Of a stretch of DNA of 64,000 bases, positions 9,413 to 18,765 are shown piece by piece; position 1 is the stretch's first letter; each line of letters begins with the position of its first letter. The stretch is from the NCBI GenBank assembly GCA_013176395.1, contig JABMLP010000017.1, forward strand, positions 434,001 to 498,000, given 5' to 3'. The position numbers and the translations under genes are program-made. Origin of the DNA: Venturia oleaginea. Lineage: Eukaryota > Ascomycota > Dothideomycetes > Venturiales > Venturiaceae. The notes under the pieces are model-generated. The model saw nothing but the letters and a program-made list of their open reading frames with translations, searched no databases and was not told where the DNA came from.

Positions 9413-12400
9413 GTGCATCGTCGCGCACGAGGGTCTGAAGTAGATGTACATGGCGAAGACATTACAAAGCTACCAGGCATAAGAGAAATCAAAGCAGCAA
9501 AGGATAGGATGGAAAGTACACCCTTCTTGATAGATACCTTGATCAACGGAACTTCTTTCACCGAATCCTTCGTTGATAACGGCTGCCTCCCTTATGCTGC
9601 TTTCAGCGAGAAGAGTGTCCAAACACATCGTCTACCGCGCATCCCAATTGACACCAAACAATTGGCACTGGCTAAAGAGAGCCACGAGAACGGAGAAGAC
9701 CTCCGTATTACGCACATGACCTACGCTACGATCGACATTGATGGTCGAGCAGAGCGAGTCTATGGGTATATAGTGAAAGGATTGAGCTTCCCTATTATCC
9801 TAGGCAAGGCATGGGCAGAGAGAAACTGGGTGCGATATATAGCAGCTAAGAGAAAGCTGCTTATTGGTCAAGGATCCCAGCGCATCACGGTAAGAGAAAA
9901 GGGGTGGCTAGAACAGAACACCAAAGCGCGAGACCGGCTCGCTCACGTGCGGGCGGCTTGTCTAGTGTCAGGATCTGTATTTGCAGCTATTGTTGGAAGG
10001 GCCCAGCGACGGTTGAGAAGAGATGGACCGGATGGTACACAAGTGCTGGCTATCTCGATGTCGGATATCAACAAGGCCCTAAGCAAGTTAGCAGAAAGAA
10101 AACAGAGAAAGACTGAGGAAGAAATCCGACAAGAGATACCAGAAGAAATAGCAGAGCATGCTGATGCCTTTCTCGACGACGAAGACGGAGAGATCGCGCC
10201 CCATCAAGAGGGTCGCGATCACGTTATCGAATTGATACGAGATGAACAAGGTCGCGAGGCAGAAGTTCCTTGGGGCCCATTATACGGCATGTCGAGGGAA
10301 GAGCTATTAGTCCTACGAAAAACACTTTCGGACTATATGGACAAGGGCTGGATACGCGCCAGCAACTCACCAGCGGCAGCCCCAGTCTTATTTGTAAGGA
10401 AACCAGGTGGAGGCATTCGGATGTGTGTAGACTATCGGGCACTGAATCGAATCACTCGATCGGACCGCTACCCATTGCCACTAATCCGAGAAACCCTACG
10501 AAATCTAGCAACAGCGCGTTGGTACACCAAACTTGACGTCAGAGCGGCATTTCATCGGCTCCGCATCAAGCACGGCGATGAGTGGAAAACGGCTTTTCGC
10601 ACTCGATTTGGACTATTCGAATGGCTAGTTACCCCCTTCGGACTAGCTGGCGCACCCGCGAGCTTTCAACGATACATCAACGGAGTCCTACGGGAATCCC
10701 TAGATATCTGCTGTTCAGCCTACATGGACGATGTCTTGATATGGAGCGACGGCGACTATCTGGATCACATGGTTAAGGTTAACCAAATTCTTGCCAAGCT
10801 CAAGACTGCTGGACTTCGGCTAGACTTAAGCAAGTGCGAGTTTGCTGTTCAGGAGGTCAAATATCTGGGGTTCATTATCACTGCAGGAGAAGGGATCAAA
10901 GTCGACCCAGAGAAAGTTGCCGCGATTAAAGAATGGGAGGCTCCAGTCAATGTCACAGGCGTACGCTCCTTCCTAGGCTTTGCAAATTTCTACCGAGACT
11001 TCATCGACAACTTCTCAGAGCTCTCCGACCCCTTAATCAAGTTAACACGGAAGGCCGTCGCTTTTGTCTGGAACAAAGAACATGAGAACGCCTTTCAAGT
11101 CTTGAAGGAGCTATTCATCTCCGCCCCAATACTGGCTCACTGGAATCCAGACCTGGATACGGTACTCGAGTGCGACTGCTCTGGCTACGCGCTGGGAGGC
11201 ACGTTGTCGCAGAAGGATATGAAAGGAAAACTACGACCAGTAGCATACTTCTCCCGCAAGCTCACTGCGGCTGAATGTAACTACGAGATCCACGATAAAG
11301 AATTACTGGCAGTAATCAAGTCCATTGAACACTGGAGAGGAGAACTACGCAGTGTTGCAGCACCTTTCAAAGTCCTTACCGATCACAAGAATCTCCGCCA
11401 CTTTATGACAGCGCAGCGTTTGTCAGAGAGACAAGCAAGATGGTCGCTAATTCTATCTGAGTACCAATTCCAGCTGGAATTTCGCGCCGGAAAACTAGCG
11501 CAAAGACCAGACGCACTATCAAGAAGACATCAAGATATGCCACATGACAAGAACGACGAGAGACTACAAGGGCGAGTGGCCCAGTTGATCAAGGACGAAT
11601 GGCTTCCTCCTCTTTCCGAGAGGACGACCGAAACAATCGCAATACAAGCCCTTATCTGCCCAGTCAATACACCGAATACATCCAATAGTACATGGGACGT
11701 TATACGGGAGCCCCAGCAAAATACTGGACTGGACGGTCGACACCAGCTGACTGCCGAAAACGGTCAACACCGGTCCACTACTAGGTACGGTCAAAACCGG
11801 TCAGTTGCAAAAGGATGCGATCTTTTCGAGAAACCAGAGTTACAACTTCTCTGGGATCGCGCAATAGCAGAGGACCAATCCTACGAAGCTATTCATACGG
11901 CTATAGTTACTGGCGAACGTTCCTTTCCTCCAGAGCTCAAGTTGTCGGTACAGCTACCCGAATGCGAAGTAGACGACCACGGCGCGGTCACGAGAAGAGG
12001 GATCCTATGGGTACCAGATTGGGAACCGCTGCGAACAACGCTGGTCCAACAAACTCACGATTCCCATGTTACTGGGCACCCAGGGAGAGATAGCACGCTT
12101 GCGATTCTATCCAGAAGTTTCTTTTGGCCCCAACAATACAAGACAGTCCGGCAGTTTGTACGTAATTGCGACGTATGTGGGAGAACAGGAATATGGCGTG
12201 ATAAGAAGCGAGGTCTTCTGAAACCACTTCCAATCCCGGCCCGCTTCCACAGCGAGCTATCAATCGATTTCATGACTGATTTGCCCGCGGAGGAAAACGG
12301 CCCAAAATACCTCATGGTTATCACAGATCGCCTCCTCAAAAGTGTTACGTTGGAGGCTATGACTACAATGAGCGCCAAAGAGTGCGCGAAAAGGTTCTTA

Positions 12401-13489
12401 CAATGCCACTATCGCTACCACGGATTTCCCATGGCATTGACGTCGGACAGAGGCAGCAATTGGACAGGTCGTTTTTGGAGGAAGCTTTGCGAACTTACAA
12501 AGATTGAGCAGAGACTCTCTACAGCCTTTCATCCACAGACTGATGGCGCGACCGAGCGCATGAACCAGGAAGTTCTACGCTATCTCCGCGCCTTCATCGC
12601 ATACTCCCAACTAGACTGGCCAACGCTACTACCTACGGCTATGTTAGCACTGAACAATCGTGACTCTTCAGTCACAGGGATGAGTCCATTCTATCTAACC
12701 CACGGCTACCATGCGGAACCAATCCAGAAAGTACAACGAATCTCACCCAGTAACTCACCAACAGCCGATGCCGAGACCTTTGTGCAACGAATAGAAGAGG
12801 CACAAGAATATGCACAGGCAGCGATGGCCTGGTCCCAGCAGAAGATGGAGAACGACGCCAACAGGTCACGTCAAGCTGCCGAAACGTTAAAAAAGGGCGA
12901 CAAAGTCTGGTTGAACCTTAGGAATATCAATACTCCGCAGCTATCAAAGAAACTGTCGTGGACGCAAGCCAAATACACTGTCGAGAACCAGATCTCCCCG
13001 ATGGTATACGAGCTGGCTGACCTGCCAAGTGGTATCCATAACCGTTTCCACGTTGACCTACTCCGCCGAGCCGCAACCGACACACTGCCCTCACAAGAAT
13101 CCGATGATACCCAGCCGCCACCATTAGTGCCTCAAACCGAAGAAACAGAGGCTGAGTTTGAAGTAGAACGTATACTTCGCGCAGAGAAGAAACGGGTTGG
13201 GCGAGGCTGGGTTCGTCAGTTATTAATCAAATGGAAAGGCTATGCAGATCCCGATTGGCAGCCACGTTCATTATTCACAGAAGTCGAGGACTTAGACCGC
13301 TTCGAGGCAGAGTATGGCAAGGGCGACGGTGTCGGCGAAGATATAGGAGCTCAAACAGGGGCCCGAAGAAACCGAGTAGCGGTGGCCAGCGCCTTCGAAT
13401 CTGCTACAAGCTGGCAGAAGCGATGTATGGCGTTTGTCTGTTTGATTATCCCACCTACCACACCCTCTTTAGTCCTGCACACCCGGTAA
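9413..13489 (+). CDS. pol: pol polyprotein of element A, copy A2 (PR-RT-RNaseH-IN-chromodomain)
   Basis: An uninterrupted frame of about 1,358 codons; the true start is set by recoding from gag. Domains in order: retropepsin near residue 55 (SFVDNGC, Asn replacing the usual Ser/Thr after the catalytic Asp); reverse transcriptase about 290-480 (DYRALNRIT, YMDDVLIW catalytic pair near 436, LGFANFYRDF); RNase H about 560-700 (LECDCSGYA, YEIHDKELLAVI, LTDHKNLRHFM); integrase zinc finger near 880-925 (HDSHVTGH ... CDVCG); integrase core with the D-D-E residues in LSIDFMTDL, LTSDRGSNW and TDGATERMNQE; chromodomain about 1246-1305 (EFEVERILRAEKK ... LIKWKGYADPDWQP). The chromodomain retains the aromatic positions used for methyl-lysine reading. 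Looks functional. Confidence 0.94.
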   Translation: MHRRARGSEVDVHGEDITKLPGIREIKAAKDRMESTPFLIDTLINGTSFTESFVDNGCLPYAAFSEKSVQTHRLPRIPIDTKQLALAKESHENGEDLRITHMTYATIDIDGRAERVYGYIVKGLSFPIILGKAWAERNWVRYIAAKRKLLIGQGSQRITVREKGWLEQNTKARDRLAHVRAACLVSGSVFAAIVGRAQRRLRRDGPDGTQVLAISMSDINKALSKLAERKQRKTEEEIRQEIPEEIAEHADAFLDDEDGEIAPHQEGRDHVIELIRDEQGREAEVPWGPLYGMSREELLVLRKTLSDYMDKGWIRASNSPAAAPVLFVRKPGGGIRMCVDYRALNRITRSDRYPLPLIRETLRNLATARWYTKLDVRAAFHRLRIKHGDEWKTAFRTRFGLFEWLVTPFGLAGAPASFQRYINGVLRESLDICCSAYMDDVLIWSDGDYLDHMVKVNQILAKLKTAGLRLDLSKCEFAVQEVKYLGFIITAGEGIKVDPEKVAAIKEWEAPVNVTGVRSFLGFANFYRDFIDNFSELSDPLIKLTRKAVAFVWNKEHENAFQVLKELFISAPILAHWNPDLDTVLECDCSGYALGGTLSQKDMKGKLRPVAYFSRKLTAAECNYEIHDKELLAVIKSIEHWRGELRSVAAPFKVLTDHKNLRHFMTAQRLSERQARWSLILSEYQFQLEFRAGKLAQRPDALSRRHQDMPHDKNDERLQGRVAQLIKDEWLPPLSERTTETIAIQALICPVNTPNTSNSTWDVIREPQQNTGLDGRHQLTAENGQHRSTTRYGQNRSVAKGCDLFEKPELQLLWDRAIAEDQSYEAIHTAIVTGERSFPPELKLSVQLPECEVDDHGAVTRRGILWVPDWEPLRTTLVQQTHDSHVTGHPGRDSTLAILSRSFFWPQQYKTVRQFVRNCDVCGRTGIWRDKKRGLLKPLPIPARFHSELSIDFMTDLPAEENGPKYLMVITDRLLKSVTLEAMTTMSAKECAKRFLQCHYRYHGFPMALTSDRGSNWTGRFWRKLCELTKIEQRLSTAFHPQTDGATERMNQEVLRYLRAFIAYSQLDWPTLLPTAMLALNNRDSSVTGMSPFYLTHGYHAEPIQKVQRISPSNSPTADAETFVQRIEEAQEYAQAAMAWSQQKMENDANRSRQAAETLKKGDKVWLNLRNINTPQLSKKLSWTQAKYTVENQISPMVYELADLPSGIHNRFHVDLLRRAATDTLPSQESDDTQPPPLVPQTEETEAEFEVERILRAEKKRVGRGWVRQLLIKWKGYADPDWQPRSLFTEVEDLDRFEAEYGKGDGVGEDIGAQTGARRNRVAVASAFESATSWQKRCMAFVCLIIPPTTPSLVLHTR

Positions 13490-13500
13490 GGAGGGGGGTA
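13489..13500 (+). promoter_or_regulatory. polypurine tract of element A, copy A2
   Basis: AAGGAGGGGGGTA just before the 3' LTR is the purine run expected to prime plus-strand DNA synthesis. The mirror copy in A1 lies at about 1241-1252. Confidence 0.7.
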
Positions 13501-13501
13501 A

Positions 13502-13677
13502 TGTTATGGGCATGGCCCATGGTTGGTATAGGCTAAGAGCCTAAGCCTGATTGAGTCTAGTATAGAGAAAGAACCTCATTGAGGTTCTCTGTTTGTAGAT
13601 ACCTTCACTCTTTAACTGAATCTAAACAATCTTTGGCTACGAGTATGCTGCGTCTTTCCAGCTACCGTCCCGTAATA
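13502..13677 (+). repeat. 3' LTR of element A, copy A2
   Basis: 176 bp LTR with two C-to-T differences from the 5' LTR. The following flank (ctttc) is fold-back repeat sequence and matches none of the other three A flanks. Confidence 0.92.
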
Positions 13678-14482
13678 CTTTCCTTGCTCAGGTTCTTTGG
13701 AGGCTCACTAGATCCTAGCCGTCCAATGTATCTCCCAATTCAATTGTCGTCTAACCGATTTGATCCTCAGATCAATCCTGAACGCTTGTCGGTTAGTATG
13801 AAGGTTGGGGGTGGGCTTGCTTCGTGTGCATATGACTTGTGCTTGATTGCATCTAAGTAAAAGGTCGTTACTGTAGTAGGTTGAAGAAGCTCCTATGTGA
13901 GAAACATAACATGAGTGTTACAGATCACCTCAAGACCGAAGAGCAGGGACAACGGGACTTGCAGAGGATGGTTGGATAACAAGAAGTTGTTGTTAGGACT
14001 GATGTGGAGTGGAATCCGTTGGGCGCACAAAAGGGGACTGGTGCAACCAGGTCAGTCCTAAGAGAGAATAGTACGTGCAGGAGTCACGTGATATTCCCAC
14101 AGTTCCCACAGCACTTGGCATTGCCCACAGTGTGGGAAGTGTGGGAAGAGCCAAGAGGTGTGGGAATACACCTTGGCACCCAGAACCAGAAGGGTATATA
14201 GGGAGGACGTTGGACGGACTTTCCTTTCTCTCGGTGTGGTTATCTCATGTTATGTTTCTCACATAGGAGCTTCTTCAACCTACTACAGTAACGACCTTTT
14301 ACTTAGATACAATCAAGCACAAGTCATATGCACACGAAGCAAGCCCACCCCCAACCTTCATACTAACCGACAAGCGTTCAGGAATGATCTGAGGATCAAA
14401 TCGGTTAGACGACAATTGAATTGGGAGAGACATCGGACGGCTAGGATCTAGTGAGCCTCCAAAGAACCTGAGCAAGGGAAGG
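13678..14482. repeat. fold-back repeat: about 240 bp inverted arms around a 330 bp LTR-like core
   Basis: The left arm (13678 to about 13916) is the near-exact reverse complement of the right arm (about 14246-14482). A few mismatches are visible, for example CTTTCC against CTTCCC at the outer end and ATCAATCCTG against ATCATTCCTG. The core holds clustered CCCACA/TGTGGG motifs (14096-14165) and a TATA-like GGGTATATAGGGAG near 14193, then pyrimidine-rich sequence, as in the U3 of a retroelement LTR. No transposase is present. It could be a foldback element or two LTR-bearing fragments joined in inverse orientation. No gene is visible here. Confidence 0.75.
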
Positions 14483-14498
14483 TACTTAAGGTAAGTAC

Positions 14499-15146
14499 TG
14501 TCACGGGAGCGATAGAAGTAGTTGTAAAGCACGTTGACGAGTGTTTAGCCGTACTAGCTATGAGCGAGCGTGATAGAAGTCAAATGGTATTATCTTTCTT
14601 AGAGTTAAGACATTGCGTGAAGAATCTAAGCACAGTGGAGGAATCGCGAGGTAGGTAAGGGATTCCTCGGTTTGTGCGCTAGAATCACGTGTATACCAGT
14701 TCATGGTAACACTTTCAGTGTTACTCCGTGACAAGTACTTCCAGACTGATATTGCCCTTACCCCAAACCCGCGGACCAGAGCAAGAGAACACAGGTGTCA
14801 AGAGGGTCTTGACATAATCAACTGTGTTGAGAAACGAGTTCCCCGTAACAAAGATCCTCAAATTGTCCCGGGACTATATAAGCAAAAGCGTTGCATATAA
14901 GTCCCCCTAAATCTAGGTGTCACGGGCTAGACCCTTGGGCCTTTATTTAGGCTTTGCCTATCTCTCTATAGCGCTTGAGGACCTAGCTGTCAAGCCTCGG
15001 AATAATTCTAGGGCAAGCTTGTGAATGGCTTGGCATCTCCTTCAAGAGGAATTTGCAATCGTGTATCTATCTTTTTCTCTCTAGCCAGATTGTATTGCAC
15101 ATTTGAGTGGTTTTCCCTGGTATCCAGGCATGATCTTAACCCGTCA
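14499..15146 (+). repeat. LTR-like block, possible solo LTR
   Basis: Starts TGTCACGGG, has a TATA-like element (GGGACTATATAAGC, about 14869-14882) and a second TGTCACGGG at about 14919, and ends CCCGTCACA. The ends form a short near-inverted repeat (TGTCACGGG against CCCGTCACA). No clear target duplication is seen, so the limits are tentative; 14919-15146 alone is the alternative. There are no convincing coding frames. Confidence 0.4.
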
Positions 15147-15210
15147 CAGCTATACGCCGGATGCTAGAACATACGCTGCAATCTGACGTCGGATTGAAGC
15201 CCTCCCGCCT

Positions 15211-15563
15211 ACGGAATCGTCTGAAAGCCGCAGAGACCCACCACCGTATTCAATGTATCTAACACAGCGCACCAACCACCTCGCCGAAATAATTTCCCGT
15301 CTTTGCTAAGAAGTCATACAAAATATCTGAAGTCCAAGGAATTAAAGAGGTACGCTTTTAAAGAGGCTCTATACTAGAAGAGAAAGATAAAATATATACC
15401 TTCTCTTTCGGTGTAGACTTTTAATATAAATACGTAGGTAAAAGCCTAGGACTTGAAGGCCGACAAATTATTTCGGCGAGGTGGTTGGTGCGTCGTGCGG
15501 CTGACTGATGTTTATTGCGTATCGTAAAGATGGTGGGTCTCTGCGGCTTTCGGACGATTCCGT
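15211..15563. mobile_element. MITE-like element with long terminal inverted repeats
   Basis: About 353 bp with terminal inverted repeats of about 33 bp (start ACGGAATCGTCTGAAAGCC; the other end differs by one base) and a second inner inverted pair around GCACCAACCACCTCGCCGAAATAATTT. No coding frame is present. A partial relative of its right end lies at 59376-59463. Confidence 0.7.
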
Positions 15564-16110
15564 GTGTCGTTACCTGGGGTGGGCATGCTAAGTGAGAAAA
15601 GCAAGGCTATTAAGGCGCATTTTTGGGAGTAGACTTAAGAATTTGGCCTTGGCTCGGGCTGAGGTGACGGCTAGGAGTGCTATCGCCACCCCGATAACTG
15701 TGAGTGTTCCCTTTCCAGGTTTGTATGATGAACGACATGATGAAGAGTTTAAAGAGAAGTACTGAGGAAGCAATGGAAAATCATACCCGAGCTTGCTGAC
15801 AATGCCACTGTTCCAACCTATTTTTCCAGCTGGAGATCAGACTCCACAGGTTTCTGCAATTCGCACAGTGAAACTCGCCAGAATTTGCTCGAAGTCATTG
15901 CTCAAGTGAAAGCTTTCAAACGAAATCAAGAATTGAAAGAACGTGCGAACGTAAGAACAATTACTGAATCAACCGACAATGCCCCGCAACTCCAGCCAAC
16001 CAAAACAAACAATCCCAATATCATGCCCCAAACTGGAGACTCGACCATCATCCATATTACGCCATCCCCCCATATCATTTGCTCATATCAGACGAGTCCT
16101 AGAAAAACAT
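15564..16110. other. intergenic, nothing recognised
   Basis: Only short frames without family resemblance. One minus-strand frame (15588-15773) has a hydrophobic patch but no supporting signal. Confidence 0.5.
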
Positions 16111-16383
16111 CTAAGGGTGAAAAGCGTCGCCACATTTCTCATCGCGAAGCGTAGGATGTTGATCATTCATGGCATACGCGGGTAGGCCCTCTTTCTGGTA
16201 GGCCGGAAGGTCTTCGTCATCGTCGTGAGGAGGGTCAGCTCCATTAATTGTCACGACCTCGTCGACCAAGCCGTGGTTTGTGGCTTGTTGGACTTTGAGC
16301 TCACGCTTTTTTTGCCTTCGTTCGCGGATTTTCTCAGCGGTGAAGTAGAGTGCGGCGCTGAGGGCGATGACGACGGATGCCAT
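16111..16383 (-). CDS. small single-TM hypothetical protein with LPAY repeats
   Basis: A 90-residue frame. Residues 2-16 (ASVVIALSAALYFTA) form a likely membrane anchor, followed at once by a strongly basic run (EKIRERRQKKRELK), so a type-III/signal-anchor topology with a cytosolic tail is likely. The tail is acidic (PPHDDDEDLPAY) and repeats a PAY motif twice (LPAYQKEGLPAY), like PY-type motifs bound by WW domains of Rsp5/Nedd4 ubiquitin ligases; this last point is inference. The compact layout is common in small fungal membrane adaptors. No family is recognised with certainty. Confidence 0.55.
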   Translation of the reverse strand: MASVVIALSAALYFTAEKIRERRQKKRELKVQQATNHGLVDEVVTINGADPPHDDDEDLPAYQKEGLPAYAMNDQHPTLRDEKCGDAFHP

Positions 16384-17540
16384 CTATGTGGAATTTGTGG
16401 CGGAGAAAGGTTGAGTTATTAATGTGGAGGCTTTGGAGGCGGATTTTGAGAGGCCAAGGTTTATGGGTAGGGAATGAAGAGTAGTACTGATCTTGTAGCC
16501 GAAGCTCTTGAGTAATGATGTAATGGAAGCTTGTTAGTGTTGTGGCGATGATATTCTGATTGTCAAAGGCGATGGGATTGGACCTTTATATCATCTAATA
16601 CCTTTCGCATATTCCGGTCGTCTCCTGGGCGTACGCACATGGTTGAGGCAGTGTCGAGAATGCTGAACATGCTGTGCACAATGATTTGAGTTTTCCACTT
16701 TCGCGTAGAGCGTACTGTAGACTCCTCAAAGCCATAAGTGTCCGAGTAATGCCTCCAGCTCGGCTATCGCGATGGATACGCTCCCTGTAGGAGTAGTGCT
16801 ATGCTGGATGAGATTGGGGACGAGGAGAAATACGCACCTGGCAGGCTGGCACGCTCGTGCCTCACGGGGGCGTCGGAATTGAGTGCGCAGGGGCCGGAAA
16901 GCACTTTTTTGGTGAGGGAGAGGGTCCCAGAGCCTGCGCAGTCAATTCTGACGCACCCGTGCCTGTCGCTAAGGATTACTAACGTGGCGCTATCCGAGCC
17001 ATGCACCTCCTTCACCCATAACTTATGGGTGGAGGAGGTGCATATAACCATCTCCCGCCAGCATCATGACTATTGTATTAGGGGCTATCATGCACTTGTC
17101 TCTATACGCTCTTGACACTTTCCTGTAAGACCTCGGTCAAGGAGAGCCACCCTGTTCACCGGCCACAGATACTTTATCGCCTGCATAAGCTTACGAACTT
17201 TCGGATCAACCATTAGACCGAATGTGACTGCTCTTGGAAGCAACATCTCCTTCGAGTCAATGAGGTATACTGCCATCGTATGGTTAGGTAAGATTGTAGA
17301 CACCGGTATGGTGGACGACAGTACAATCGAATTGGCTTTCGAAAGGGGAAGCTGTGCGAGTATGGGAATGTGAATGAAGGTTTTTAAACTTACATATACC
17401 AGTAATAGACTCTTCGTCCTTTTAGACAAACACTTTCTTCCAGATCTTCAAAGTCCTTCACATCACATCCTCACAACATCAACAATGGCGCTTTGCTCTA
17501 TCACAACTTTGTGACTGATCTACCACAGCATTTCAGCCTC
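16384..17540. other. intergenic with one strong hairpin
   Basis: No recognised gene. A 113-residue minus-strand frame (17088-17429) has no family features. A 43 bp inverted repeat lies at 17001-17043. Confidence 0.5.
17001..17043. repeat. short perfect-type hairpin
   Basis: Arms ATGCACCTCCTTCACCCATA and its reverse complement (one mismatch) around a two- to three-base loop. Could be a small fold-back element end or a structured transcript; nothing adjacent decides. Confidence 0.6.
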
Positions 17541-17591
17541 AGCATCCTCAGCATCCCAAAGATTCGATGGATATTGCACACAACTTGAAAT

Positions 17592-18365
17592 TCTATATTC
17601 ACATATGATCGTTTGGGAGTTGGTCAGTCCGATCATCCTGATGCCTACAATGTGGTACAAAGACCCTTGGAATTAGAGATTCTTCGACAACTAACGCTGA
17701 TGGCAAGCAATGGTACCTTGTACGATTTGGCATTGAAAGAGCAGACTGCGAATGCGGTATTCGACAAACTGGAAAAAACAAGCAAAATCGTCCATGTCGG
17801 CCACAGTTTTGGATCCTTCCTGACCTCCGCTTTCGTTGCCACCTGTGGTGAACTTTCCGACGGGGCAATCATCACCGGCTATCTCCTGACACAATTTCTA
17901 GCAAGCACTGGATCGATCACGTTCAGTGTCGAATACGCTGCTACGAGCTCTCATTCTTACAACAGATCAAGCGGATACGTTGTATGCAAGAAAGACGGCA
18001 TTCAGAACATCTTTTTTGGAGGCAACCCAATGACCGCATTTACATCAGAACTGCTCGATTACGGTGATGAGATCAAGCAACCCGTCCCAATCGGCGAATT
18101 CGCGAGCGCATTCTGGCTCTTTGGACGATACGGGCCCTCTTTCAAAGCACCGGTACAATACGTGTTGCCAGAATTCGACTTCTATATCTGCCGTGGGAAC
18201 TGCAATGGACTGGCCAACTTGACGACATTGGCGCAAACATACCCGAATGCTACTGCTATCGAAGTCGCCATCCAGCCCAACACCGGCCATGCATTGTCAC
18301 TTCACCACAATGCCACTGCTGGGTTTCAGCTCACTTACGACTTCTTAAAAAGAAACGGGTTGTAA
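17592..18365 (+). pseudogene. alpha/beta hydrolase, 5' end missing or broken
   Basis: The frame encodes YDRLGVGQSDHP, then the nucleophile elbow VGHSFGS (catalytic Ser), then late in the sequence PEFDFY and a C-terminal NTGHALSLHHNA that supplies the catalytic His. This is the layout of secreted or cytosolic fungal alpha/beta hydrolases, usually over 300 residues. Only about 250 are here. The frame opens just before YDRLG, with an in-frame TGA at 17586. The upstream stretch FDGYCTQLEILYSH (17560-17602) resembles the preceding part of such a protein but sits in another frame, with roughly 10 residues missing between them. A small deletion or frameshift at about 17602 seems likelier than an intron. 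Confidence 0.6.
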
Positions 18366-18765
18366 AATCGCGGCATAAAGAAGATATTCTCATTCAATAT
18401 CGATTTTCTTCTCGGTTTCACCGCAGGATCGGCGCTTCAACACTCGATTCTTTGATCGATATACATTTTGTTCAAGTTCTGCATCTTTTATTTTTCGATC
18501 CCCTTGCCTGTGTGGCTGCGGTTTTTTCGCTTCTATCACATTTCCTGGCTTCACTCTAATGAGCTCAACTAGATAATTAATTACAGATTTTTTTGCCCAA
18601 TGACATTTTCTCGAGGCTCAGTCAGCTTTATCCAAGATCCAACTTAGCTGCTGACATACAGGAAGCATTTACTCAGCCCCGCTCCTTGACTCAGTCGTGA
18701 ATTTCCTTATGGACGATAAACACCATACTTGTCACTGCAAATATGATAAAATAATTACTGCGACG
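18366..18765. other. intergenic, nothing recognised
   Basis: AT-rich 3' flank of the hydrolase remnant and promoter side of the Zn2Cys6 gene; no motif stands out. Confidence 0.5.

Larger units (their letters stand above)
8100..13677 (+). mobile_element. Ty3/gypsy chromovirus A, copy A2, apparently intact
   Basis: A 5,578 bp element with 176 bp LTRs, a primer-binding site right after the 5' LTR, gag, pol with a C-terminal chromodomain, and a purine tract before the 3' LTR. Both gag and pol are open throughout. The 3' LTR differs from the 5' LTR by at least two C-to-T changes (near 13557 and 13611), so it is slightly older, or less homogenised, than A1. Chromodomain elements of this family usually target their integrase to marked heterochromatin. 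Confidence 0.94.

Noticed and set aside
13545..13620. RIP mutation in the A2 3' LTR
   Set aside because: The two C-to-T changes are in CpC and CpT context, not the CpA context typical of RIP, and the internal region is not mutated.
17088..17429. 113-residue minus-strand frame
   Set aside because: No family feature, no splice or start context; may be a decayed gene but nothing supports it.
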